Shown here: positions 13,238 to 25,759 of the stretch, in pieces | Numbering within the stretch: the stretch's first letter is position 1 | How the letters are laid out: each line of letters begins with the position of its first letter | Origin: Plasmodium malariae | Lineage: Eukaryota > Apicomplexa > Aconoidasida > Haemosporida > Plasmodiidae | Reading direction: 5' to 3' | Assembly (NCBI RefSeq): GCF_900090045.1 | Contig: NC_041777.1 | Location: forward strand, 62,001-126,000 | Length of the DNA: 64,000 nt | Notes under the pieces: model-generated | Told to the model about the DNA's origin: nothing | Database searches by the model: none | The model's input: only the letters and a program-made list of their open reading frames with translations | Made by a program: the position numbers and the translations under genes

Positions 13238-16061
13238 TATAATTAAAAATATATTATCTAAAAAAATTAAGTTTATCCCACTCATATTAATATACATCGA
13301 TTTTTACTTATTTAAGTGTACACAAAATCTCCTATTTTGTATATTATACACTAATTATATTCTTTTCAATTTTTATTTAAATTAGTTCTTTTAACATTAT
13401 ATTTATACCACATATTATAATTATATTATTTACATTTTATATGATTATTTATATAAATTAATTTTACATAACCTTTATAAGAAAATATATATTTTTTACT
13501 TATTTGTTTTTTTATATATATATGAAGAAAAATCGTCTATATATGATTGTTTTAGTTAATTTTTCAATGTTATATTTTCATATATCCATTTATTTCGTAT
13601 TCTATGGTATTTACGTTTATTTCTTTTATTTCTACTTCTATATATATGTAAACTTTTAAAGATTTAAATTTATTAGTTTTTGTAATTATCCTCTTTATGT
13701 TCATTTGTGTACTAGCTCGTAAATATATGTTTTACATGTTAATTAGGATAATTTTGTTGAAGAAAACAGCGTAATAGCCCTTAAAAAATTTTAGTTAAAT
13801 ATAAAAATTAAGTTTATAATAATTTTTACTTTGTAGAAATATTGTTCATCTCAAGATTATGATTTTTTTAAATAATATATTTTGTTTTGAAAAAGAATTA
13901 ATAAAGTATAGAATTACTTCTTTTATAGCATAAACATATACATTATAGTGTGTTCATTTATTAGGGATATATATATATGAACACAATTATTGTTTAATTT
14001 TGCATTTTATATTAATTTACTTCAGAAGTAATTTTATATTTTACTCATTCAGTTATTCCTTATTGTCTAAATTTCTTCTTTTCTACATATTCCACAAAAA
14101 TATACAATATTAGCATAGAATAATATTAATGGTTTTTTATACATATATTTGACAAATCATATTTTTTTTTTTTATTATTATTGTTACTCATTTATCAAAA
14201 TTAATGGTATTCAAAAAATTTTATTTCTTCCTTAGATATTAGAATAATTACTAAAAACAAAAAATAACGAAGAAATTATGAAATGTCAATGCATTATTTA
14301 TGTTAACTACAATCTAGGTAGAGCTATAAATATCCGTTTTTTGAAAATGTAATTTTTCCATTGCAAATTCTTATCATTAACAGTAAATTGCGTTCTGACA
14401 TACATATAAAGCAGAACAAAAAACTTACTAATGAATAATATTCTTAAGATAATAATAAAACAAAAAATATGTATATAGCAAAAAATAATTCTCTTATATC
14501 AATTTAACTTCGATACCATTATCTAAAACAAGCTTTTGACAAAATATATACGTATAATGATTGAAAAATAAATAAAACTAACTAAATAGATATATAGAGA
14601 GAAATATATCACTTTGTTATGAACTTAAAAACGAATAACATAATATATGCAAGTTGAACATGTTTTTTATAATATACTTTTTATTATATTATCATTACCA
14701 TAGAATGAATAAACAATCTAAATCAAATACATTAAATAACATAAACATTTGAAAATATTATTCTAGAAAGAAAGAGTACTTACATATATTAATACACTTC
14801 ATTTACAATCAACTCATAATAAACAAAAATTCAATTATTTTCTATGCCTAATTAAGAAATACTTCTTTATCTATTACTATTACTATTACTGTATTCTTTT
14901 TTATTCGATAAACTATTATCTCATTTTTAACTCAGATAATATAAGTTCCCTTTATTTATCAACTATATATAGAGATAAAACTTTATATAATAAATAATAA
15001 TACAAAAAAAAATAATATTTAATTATAAAATTACTCACACATAAAAATTTTAATTTTACAATGATATTTTTTCTTGTTAGGAGATAATAAATTTATATTC
15101 CAATTATTACATAATTCTCAAAGTATTTAGCTCTTTACATTTTGAAAAAATATTTTTTTCAATTTGTTCTGTTTAATTCATTTAATAATGGATACATAAC
15201 TTGTCTGAAATGATAATTATTAGACATGTATATACTTATACCTTACCCTTCAAAAAGAAGAGTTTATATTAAAAGGTTCCAGAGTACTTCATTTAAATTA
15301 TTATATAAAACATTCTAACCATGCGCACTTATCATTCATCCCATAAAATGCAATATGAAAATTTTTATCGTTTTCTTATCTAATCAATTAATACATATTT
15401 ATTTTTAACAATTCATAAAGAAATATGCATTTATATTCTATATATATATAATTAATATATCAATTTAATAATTATCTCGTATATGATAGATCTGCATGCA
15501 CTTTTCATTATTATAATTTATGATATCATTATCTAATTCATATATTCCAATGTTGTAATACATAATTTTTTAATTTATAAAAGAATATATAAAATTATAT
15601 ATAACAAAAAAATATAATGTATTATTATAATTCCTACAGTTTCGACTATATATATTTATAGGTACATAAGACTAATTAATAATCTCTAAATCGGTAGAAA
15701 ATATAAAAATATATAATTATCATATTTTTATGTATTATGATACATTAAAATAAGAATTAACTCTTAGAAAAATAAATGTACATTTTACCACGAAAAAAAT
15801 TATGAATATTTTATTTCATTAATAGAGATAAAACAAAAAAAGAAGAAAAAATATAATATATAAATAAAGATATAATATTCAAATAAACAATTACAATTTA
15901 TATATCATTTATTTACTTATTTTATTGTTTTAGTAAATTTGATTACTTCCAGAATATGTTTTATATATATTTTAATACTTCTTCTCCAAAATATATCATA
16001 TGAGAAATTATAACAAATTCTTTCATATATTATAATAAGATAAAAAAAATTTCTTACATTC
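13238..16061. other. 3' flank of segment A and spacer
   Basis: No gene is supported. The first part (to about 14460) matches the sequence after the other exported-protein copies. For example, 13730-13760 (TACATGTTAATTAGGATA) matches 62485-62510, and 14050-14130 matches 62810-62885. Beyond that no match was recognised. A weak minus-strand patch near 15060-15250 could be decayed coding sequence but shows no motif that I recognise. Confidence 0.5.
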
Positions 16062-17251
16062 TCAATTTATATTTCTACGTTTTGCACCATAAAATCTTAC
16101 TAAGGATCCAGTTTTATCCAAATATTTATCTGTTTTTTTTCTCAGTGAGAAAACTAATATAAAAAAACTATAACAAATATAATATTTTTACTGTGTAATT
16201 ATGTTTTTTTAATGTATATTGATTGAATAGATATGTATAACATATTTATATCTTAAAATAAAAATTTCATTTAATTTATAAAATATTAATCATGTTAAAA
16301 ATATTCCTATAACTATAAATCCCAATATTAACTCTTTGTAGAAGGGGTCATATATTTAATTACTATATGTTATTTTCAATAAATTCAAATTTTTAGTTAT
16401 AACATAATGATAAATGGAAAATTATTAAATTAGTTTTTTTGAATATTCACTAGTTAAACTATGGACCCATAATAATTTAGATAAGAGATTATGTGGGTTA
16501 TGCAATTGTTAACATTTAAAATATTTTGTAGAACTATTATCGTAGATTTTCTCTATCAATAAATAAGTACAACATTTCCTTATACGACCTTCAAATATAT
16601 TTTTTAACTGTTCAAGTTATTTACAGTACTTTTATTTTTCATGCATTTTGTCTTTTTTTTTCAATATAATCGTGGCTTTTAAAGTAATAGTATAAATGTT
16701 TTTATTTTTTCCATTCCTAACTCATACAATTCATATAAAATAAAAAAAATTTATCTATTATATCACTATATCTATATTCATAAATATGTTATTAAATTTA
16801 TAATCACGAAATACTTCAAAATTGTTACTACATTTAGACCTAAAGGTTTGCTCTATTTGATCATATACGCAGTAATTAAAATAACGGCTCAAACCATAAC
16901 TGATTTCTTTAATACTATTCGTAAAACTACGTAAATTATTTACAATACTAATACAAAGTGTTCTTATTTCCGTACATTATTCTACAGAAGTACATAATCC
17001 TTTACAATATTTATTATTTGAAGTTGAAACATCATTATTATTAAATTATCAATTATTTGTATTCAAATTAACTCATTTAATATTTCTTCCTAAAAAAAAG
17101 AAAAAAGAAATTTTATCTTTACTAGAAATACTCCTAAAAAAAAAAAAAACATATCATATTAAATTAAATATAAAATAATAATAAATATAATTAATAATGA
17201 TTTTATTTAATAATTAAAATATATCAAAATATCATCTCCTATATAACTCAT
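16062..17251 (-). pseudogene. pir: PIR pseudogene
   Basis: A degenerate PIR family member on the minus strand. The exon 1 remnant (17251 down to 17225) is ATG plus eight codons, MSYIGDDIL. That is the same 27-base length as exon 1 of the intact PIR gene, but the donor GT is changed to AT. Exon 2 starts after an AG at 17089 with EEILNEL. It then shows PIR features in broken frames: YCKGLCTSVE, then LSRYFNYCVYDQIEQTF, which is the conserved Y/F-N-Y/W-x-Y-D-x-I block, then cysteines in KCCTYL and YFKC. A hydrophobic span (LGFIVIGIFLT, stop, LIFYK) lies near 16270-16330. A basic exon 3-like tail (RKKTDKYLDKTG to KRRNIN) ends at TGA 16062-16064. Multiple stops and frameshifts rule out a normal product. 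It faces away from the intact PIR gene. Confidence 0.82.
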
Positions 17252-19959
17252 TTTTTTTTGAAGGATATAAATTAAATTAAATGATCATTATTATGAAGAA
17301 ATAGATATATATATAGGATAACAGAACATAATATATTAATGTATTATTTATAATTTGTATCCGTTATAGAAAGTAAATATATATTCTTTAGTGAGAATTA
17401 TACATTAACAATAAAATTTGGATTTTATTATAATAATTCTATCAACTCAATATAATAGACATTCATATTTTTGAAAAAAATAATATAAATTTTTGTAATC
17501 TAAAGTCCGTTAAAAAATGTATTCTAGTATAAAAATTTATTATCATTTAAATTTTAATTTAATAAAAATGAAAAGTATTTCTTCTAAGGATACATAGTAA
17601 AACAAATTGTATATGGTTATCATATATACATAACTCATTTTATATTAACACGTTAATTAAATTATTCAATTTCATTTTCATCTTAAATATATTGTTTAAA
17701 TATAAATATGTATATAATTAAATTTACTTTATTATAAATATCTTGGGTCGTAAGCTCAAACATATATCTTATATATTATTATAATTTCTTCCTATAGTAA
17801 TTATAATTATTAATAATTTATTTTATTATTTTCACATTAGTGAGTATTGAATTTTTGACAATATATAAAAATGGATGAAAAATATCACATATTATTAAAT
17901 ATAATAAATGAATTTGAATTATATTTTTATAAATAAAATATAATTTTTTTATAAATGTTCAATATAAAAAATTCCATTTATTATGTAATTAAAAAATATT
18001 ATAACACCTATTATACTATTCTTTAGGAAATTTTAATGTTTTTTTTTTTACATGTAACAAAAATGAAAATGTAATATACAGAGATCACCAAATAAAAATT
18101 TGTACGCATATATATATATATAATTATATTTTTAGTTCTAAATTTATTGTAACATAATTATTTTAAGAATGTAAAAATTCACTATTTTTAAAATGTCATA
18201 TGTTAAAAAAAATTTTTATTTTGATATCTAACATAAGAACATTTTCTTAAAATTTAATACTAAGTAAAATGAATTTAACTGTAAGTAATATATTTAGTGC
18301 AAAAATATTTCTTCATTACATACATATTAAAATAATAATTAAAATTTCTTTTATTATACAAAACAATTTATTTATATCCATTATTATTTCATTTATTTTG
18401 GCACTAATTAGTAATAATTAAATTAAGATATAATAATAAATATTAAAAAAAAGAAAAGAATCGTTACATAATCAATCACATATTTTCTTAAATATAAGTT
18501 TTGAGGTGGAATATTTTCATTCAGAATGTATCAGTATCACTGTTTACAAAACATTATGGTACTTTTGTATATTATTCTTATTAATTTATTTAATCATCCA
18601 TTAAATATTTTTTAAAAATTTTCAGGATATAATAAATTAAAAATTTAAAGTATACTAATAAATAAATTCTTTTTCGAATGAATAATATGTGCGATAGGAA
18701 ATTTTTATAGCGTTCTACTATTTTGGGGATAATATCAATTTTAACATAATGAGAATTATTTTTGTGTTAGCATGAATAATATATATTATGAGATAATAAT
18801 TATATAAGGGAATGATTTTATGAACTAAAATTAATAAATTCATTCTTTATCTAAATTGTTAAATCTAACATATTACTCATTGTTTTATTTCATATAATAA
18901 TTTTTCATGATCTTATAGATGTATAATTATGTCCTCTTCATTATTAATTAAATTTATTTTAATCAATAAAATCAATTACTAATAATATTATTATTTACTA
19001 TAGTGAACTAATTTCATTAATAATATTTAATTACTTTTATGAGTTAGTAGTTTAAATTTGAAAAAATTAATGAAAATATATTATAAAATATATATTATTT
19101 AAAATATAATAAATAATTTAATGGAAATAAAAAAAAAATAAAATAATATTATAATGTTATTCTTCAGAATATAGAAAAAAGGGAGGAACTATAATGCTAT
19201 AATAAAATGGAAAAGATATTTTTAAATAGAGCAATTATAATTCGTAAAAGTTTTCACATGTAAACTTCCTTTCTTAACTAAATTCATTAATTCTTCAAGA
19301 GTTACAATCAAATGTAATTTTTACTGTCGCATTCATATGAATAAAACTTTATGTAATAAATATATTTACTTTATTTTGATAAAAAAAAATATAAAATACA
19401 ATAAAATCTATAACAGGTTCTCTAGAATAATTATATAAATATAATTTCAAACAAAAAAAAAACAAATAATTATTTTCAATAAAGTAAATATAATTCTACC
19501 TAAATTTTATATGTAAGAAATATATTAAACGATTAAAATTTATATATAATTATTTCATATAAATAATAATTTATGCACATTAAAAGATGTATGAAAAAAA
19601 ATTAATATATTATGGAACATATTAATAGAATATTAAATTACTTCTATAAATTAATATTTTGAAAAATAATATTTTCTAAATAAATACTTCAATTGACTGG
19701 TAACACATTATAGTTATTCTAATGTTTTTTTTTTTTAAATTAAAAAATTTTATTCTTTTATTCAATATATGTACTGCGAATTTTTTTTCCCGAATCATGA
19801 TTAACTAACCTCCATTAGTGAAATACTTATATCATTGCCACAATACATATAAAACAAAAAATAATATAACAATAATATTTTTGTTTTTATTTTTTATATA
19901 TACTTAAACGAATATGAAAAATAATGATATATTTTTTTATTTAACTTAACTCAAATAGG
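17252..19959. other. Intergenic region between divergent PIR copies
   Basis: No gene is supported. These 2.7 kb separate the 5' ends of the minus-strand PIR pseudogene and the plus-strand intact PIR gene, so they should hold the upstream regions of both. The sequence is A/T-rich, and no clear motif beyond homopolymer runs was recognised. Confidence 0.55.
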
Positions 19960-21668
19960 ATGGAAAAAACAAGTGAAGAAGTTTTGGTATAATTTTGTAT
20001 TTATAAAATAATTTATTAATAAATTATAACTAAGATAATATAATTTACTCAAATTCAAATGAAATTTTCTTCTTCAAACGTAAACTTTAAATATATATAA
20101 TTCATAAATACTTCTTAATATTAGAATAAAATTTTAGAAGGTTCACCATCAGGTAATATATACAACAAATTAAACAAAAATATCAATGGAACACAATATG
20201 ACACACGCTGCAATGAATTGATTGGTGAGGAAAAGGATTCCCTGACTGGAATTTATGACCTATGTAAAAAAATTTCAAGAAATGCAGAGGATTTATCAAA
20301 GATAAGAAATAATGGAAGATATAATTATCATTGTTTACATTTTACATATTGGGTATATTATGAAGTAAAAAAAATTTTAAAAAAGTGCTCGGAAAGCGAC
20401 AAATTGAAAAATCTTATTAAACTTTCGGAAGTGAAAAAAAGTATTTATAAGGATTATCATTTATATAATTGCCTACCTGACTTTGAAAATAACCACGTAA
20501 AGGAATTAAATGAAAAAGTAGATGAAAAATATTTGTTTGATTATTTTGAAAATTATGATTATATTAAAACGTTTAATACTTGTAATACGGTAAAATTCAG
20601 TGAATATAAAAAATACCTTAATCAGATAAGTGAACTATACATAAATCATAAAAAAGATAAAGAATGTTGTAATAATTCATTTTGGGATAATTGTGAAGAG
20701 TATTTTAAATGTGAAAAGGAATTTGATCCTAGCGAATTCATATCTTTATTACAGACTAAAAAAAATAATAATTGTAATATCTTAAAAGAAATAGAGAAAA
20801 CTCGGGGCTCCAAAAGTGATTTTATGGATTCTATTTATTTTATTGGGTGTAGAGATATTATAAATGATAGAACTACAGAAAATAGTCTTAAAAGTGGAAC
20901 ACAGCAATGCAATGTGTTTCCAGCATCTCCTAGTTCTCTGAATAATCCATTATCACCATTTGTTCAACCTCCTCCTGCTCATGCTACTTTTACAATCGTC
21001 AGACAAACAGGAACACTGGAATCCACTAGATTACAACTAAAGAATCAAGCATCAAGCGAAAGTTCAGAACAACAAAGTCCATCATCCAATTTACAGTCAT
21101 TAGATAAAAAACAGGCTAAAAGTAGTAGTAAAGCGCAAGCCGTTTGTGAAAAACCTGGATTTCTAAGAGATTCATCAGGAAATTGCAGGGAACCAAGGGT
21201 ACGTGAAACAGGAACTATTGGATTAAAGCTGAATGAATATCACCCCGATAAAAGAAAAGTTATTATTTCATTCAACAATAGTAGTTTTTCTTCTAGTACG
21301 TTAAATAACAATATATTCCGAATTGGTATTGCATTTACTTTGATAGTGGGAATAATTTCCACTATTTTCATTTATTATAAAGTAAATTTAAATTCTCAAT
21401 AAAATACAGAATATAATAATTTACAATTTTTAATATTTCCAAAATTATATAATTATAAAAAAAATAAATTATTTATATTTTTTATTCTTCACTTTTATTT
21501 TAGTTTACTCCCTTCAGAAAATATTTTCATAAAAAGATATCAAGGAGAAAAAGAATTGACGAATATTATGATAATCCTTATATGCGCCATTTTATAATCC
21601 ATGCTCCAAAATCTGTTAAAAGGAAAGTTGGAACTAGAGGATTACGTTTTTCTTATTATTCTTCGTGA
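19960..21668 (+). CDS. pir: PIR protein (three exons, intact)
   Basis: An intact PIR (Plasmodium interspersed repeat) variant protein of about 482 residues. PIR proteins are a large subtelomeric family, many thought to act at or near the infected red-cell surface. Exon 1 is 19960-19986 (MEKTSEEVL, donor GTATAA). Exon 2 is 20125-21381, starting after TTAG as NKILEGSPSGNIY. Exon 3 is 21504-21668, after TTTTAG. The frame is open throughout and intron phases agree. Family signs: Cys-containing N-terminal domain with a CLHFTYWVYYEV block, CCNN and EEYFKCEKEFDP motifs; a long Ser/Pro/Gln-rich section at about residues 275-345; one membrane span at about residues 406-427 (IGIAFTLIVGIISTIFIYY) ending at the exon 2 boundary; and a basic cytoplasmic tail (FTPFRKYFHKKISRRKR). 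The exon 2 acceptor is the least certain point: an AG 13 bases later (exon from 20138) would need a different donor. The antisense open frame at 21634-21816 is rejected. Confidence 0.92.
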
Positions 21669-24600
21669 AATCGTATATGTTTACTTTAAAGTAAATGTAA
21701 AAATATTTTGAAAAATCATATTGAAAATCTCTCGATAGGAGGTCATAGAAGCATTTATGCTTAGTAAGAGAACAAATAACAAAAAATGAACGAAATTCAG
21801 TTATTGCATAGAACAAACATATAATGTGCGCAATGACTAAAAGTAAAATTAATCATATATATTAATTATTCATAACTAAATGGTATAGCTTCTATATTAA
21901 AAAATGGTTAAACACAGAAAATTTGTATAATTATACATATAATATGATAAACATAAAAATATATGAAAACTCATTAACAAAAGCATAGTAGATCTTAAGT
22001 ATCCATATATTAAAACAAAAAGCATATTACATTAAAAAATTTATATAAAGTAATAGATACATATTAATAATATAAGAAGTTCTAATATGTTTTAGCATAT
22101 ATCGAAGAAAATACAACAATGATAATACCATATGAAACTATACAATTAGTTCATTAAATAACAATGTAGAAAATTAAAAAAAAATTTTATGCCCATATCA
22201 TGTCAAAAAATATGGAATAGGAATAACCATAAATATAAAAGAAAAGAAATACCTCGCTATTAGTTTTACATAGAAATATTTTTCAGAATGTAAATAACTC
22301 ATATTAAGAATTATTCCTTTATTATTAAAAATTTTGGTGTAGTTACATTTTTACATAAATACAACGAATAAAATTCATTAATACATATTATTATATTATT
22401 CTCCTTTTTTCCCCCTTTTTTTTTCCTTCTTTCCTTTTATTTATTCGTTATAATTAAAATTGTCTATATTCTATAAAAAGATGATATTAAATTTTACACA
22501 AATACATTTTATCTTTCTAAAAATATTAAAATTTTGTGATTTATATAAAGACATTTTATACAATAATATTATTATAATTCATTATTTAGTTTAACTCAAC
22601 TAAAGTGTTATATATCACTGTAACTCTTCTGTTTTTGGTGTACATTAACAATTATTATAAAATATAGCAATATATAAAATGAATTACGTTTTAACTATAA
22701 ATAATAGAAAAAAGAAATTATAAATTTACAATACTAATTCAATCAATCATGCTGCTGTAGCGTAATAAAATATAGAATGAGAGATAACGCCATATAAAGA
22801 GTAATATCCATGTTATTTATATAATATATGCATAAGTTGATTATCTGTCGTACACTGAAAAATATATAATTTTACTTTATTAGTATTGGTAAAAAACTTA
22901 CGAAATATTTAAAAGAATAATACAATGTTAACAATATTTAAGAACAATTAAAGTTATTTAAATTTTTAAAATATTATATCGACATTGTGCTGTATATAAA
23001 ATATTGCACATAATATACGACTTAGTATTTTTTATAGAAAAAGTTTATATTAAAAATATATAATAATCATACATTCATTCATATATTATACATTTATTTA
23101 ATGTATGTATTATTTAGAGTACTAACTATGTGATATAATGATATAAAAATATACTTAAAAATACATTAATTCATAAATATAATAATGTTACTTAATTACT
23201 TTATTAGTTGCAACTAATACAAACAATATCATTAATATTTTTATATCAGTTAAATTTAACATCATTAAGCAATTACATTTTTACTTTATTACAAAAAAAA
23301 ATTTATTCAAATACTTTTCTTCTACCTTTTCATAATATTAAATTTAAACTTTAAAAAAATTTTTTTTTTCTAAAATATATAATTCATTTATTCCTTTTTT
23401 CATTTTATGTATTTTCAATATTTTTGATTAATAAAAAAAAAGGTAAATATAGAGACAGACTTAATATTTCATAAAATGATATACTATTATCATATTCTTT
23501 AAATGTTAATCTGAACGACGTATTTTTATTTTGTTTTAATAAAATATTACACCAAAGTTTTTAAATAGCAACAACATAAAAAATGACATTTTTATGATAA
23601 CTATTTGTATTATACATTTAAAACGTTTATTTTTAAAGTATTATATCTACACTTAAATTATATTAAGTTTCATATATGTAAATAAAAAATTTTATTGTAT
23701 TCACTCTGTTAATGTTTGTAAAATATATATATTTCCTCTAAAAAGTTTAATAGAATAATTATAAATATAAAAATCAAATAGTTATCTATATCAAATGAGG
23801 ATTTATTATATATAGAAGTACTTATAACGTATATATTAAAAAAAAAATAAACACAAAAATTGTTATATACATGTGTTTAAAAAGCTATTGGGAATTTCTT
23901 CCAATATATTTACATATATATCAGAAAATCATACTTTCTTTTACGTTTCTGCAAATTCCCCCTCGATTATGTACTTTCTATATATTACGTTTATAATAAA
24001 TGTAATATATTCAAGTAAAACCGTTTAATTATATAATATCTTTAAAAAAAATAATTTATTTTTATATGTACTCTCCTGTATATTATTATGAAGCAATATA
24101 TTTTAAATAGAAAAGAAATAGAATGTAAGGGATTAAAACAAAAAGAAAGCGTACAAGAACATTTCAAAATAATACATTCAATAAATAAAAGAAAATTAAA
24201 ACCATAATTGTTTAATATAACAAACTGATTAAATATAATTAGAACAAACTAACTTTTTATGAGCAGTAATTATTTACAAAAAAATTTTATAAATTAATAT
24301 TTTCCTTTTTTCATATAATTTTCTTACCATTCTTCATCTATTATGTACTTCAAAATATATATTAAAATTTGAAGTTATATATGTACATTATAATATAATA
24401 ACCTATGATTTTCGTATTACGTATAAATTGTTCTGTATTATTGTTTAACTATTAATGTAGTAAAAAGTAGTATAAATTAATAAATAATATTCTTTATTTT
24501 ACATTCCAAATAAATATTTATATATAATGTTAAAAATATTTTTTCATATAGTTGACAAATACTAGTATACAACTAAAGATATATAACATCCTTTTAATCT

Positions 24601-25759
24601 ATATATTTGAATATAACTATTAATAATTACAGAAAAATAATTACTATATTTCAATGTATATTCTATTAAACAATATATGATATTATATCATTTATATGAA
24701 ATTCTAATGATATTATTTTATATCACAGGTTTATAATACGTTTTATATATTATAAAGTATATATGACAATTAATTTTTGTACAAATAAATTTTTATAATT
24801 TTTAATATTTTGAATAAGTATCAAAACTTTTATTTTATCTATTAATATACAAAATTTTACATTTATTAATTAAAATTCATTTCAAAATAAATAAATATGA
24901 AAATGTGCAATTAAGCATATACAGAAGAATATATATTTATTTAAAAAATATTACTACTATAAAATTATTCAGTAGAACAATATACCCATAAATAATTAAC
25001 TTTTCTGTAACTGATTTATATATAATATTGTCATAAGAACATTTTCATGACTAGCATTTACCACAACTATAAGAAATTATTTATTTTAATTAATGTATTA
25101 TTTACTTTACATCATTATATACAAATACTAAATATAAAATAATAATAAAAAGATAATTATAATACCATAATTTTACATATCAGTAATAAATAAAAAAGGA
25201 ACATAATACAAAAAAAAAATATGTTATTAGTACTAATAACAATTTGGTCTATAGACAATCTGTTTTCAGACAAAAAAAACAAAAAAAATTATTTGCATTA
25301 ATACATATAATACTATTTATGATTGTCTGTATTAAAAAGTAAAAAACTCAATACTTATATTAATGATAATTTTACGCAAAAGCTTTTATATTACTTGATG
25401 ATGTAATCTAAATATATTTTTTTATTGTGAGTTATTTGGCATTTTCATTATAATGTGAATATTAAATTTATGTAAAAATATATACTTCATTGTGATTTAA
25501 CTTCGAAATATAAGTAGGATATATCTGCACTTGTAATATGTTTACTTTAGGTAATATATAATAAGAAACCCACAAAATAAACAGTAAAATTTTCTATTAT
25601 TATATAGCACATATATATTCTTATGTGTATGATATTTTTGCAATTTATTTATTTAAGATATATTAATTAAAAATTATGCTACTTAAAAATAAAAAGATAT
25701 AAATTTATATTTTTTTTCATATCCTTATTTAGGGCTAACTAGTGTATTAATAGGTAAAC
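21669..25759. other. Spacer between PIR gene and STP1 B
   Basis: No gene is supported. From about 23880 onward the sequence resembles that upstream of STP1 C (about 47460 onward). Both carry a TTTATAATATCTTTAAAAAA-like stretch followed by TTATTTTTATAT and a TATTATTATG block. This marks the left part of segment B. No motif was recognised in 21.7-23.8 kb. Confidence 0.55.

Larger units (their letters stand above)
4700..14460. repeat. Duplicated segment A (STP1 + exported gene + flanks)
   Basis: This is copy A of a reiterated segment, with copies B (about 23880-34480), D (about 55100-63260) and partial C (about 47460-53500). Gene order and strand are the same, and non-coding stretches match between copies. 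Examples are the region just after STP1 (AAAATATTCCTAATA, then AGGAATATCT) and the region 0.5-1 kb after the exported gene (ACATGTTAATTAGGATA in A and D). Boundaries were read by eye and may be wrong by several hundred bases. Confidence 0.6.

Noticed and set aside
15060..15250. Possible decayed gene on the minus strand (pieces such as EQIEKNIFSKCKEL)
   Set aside because: Only one short piece looks protein-like and no adjoining motif supports it.
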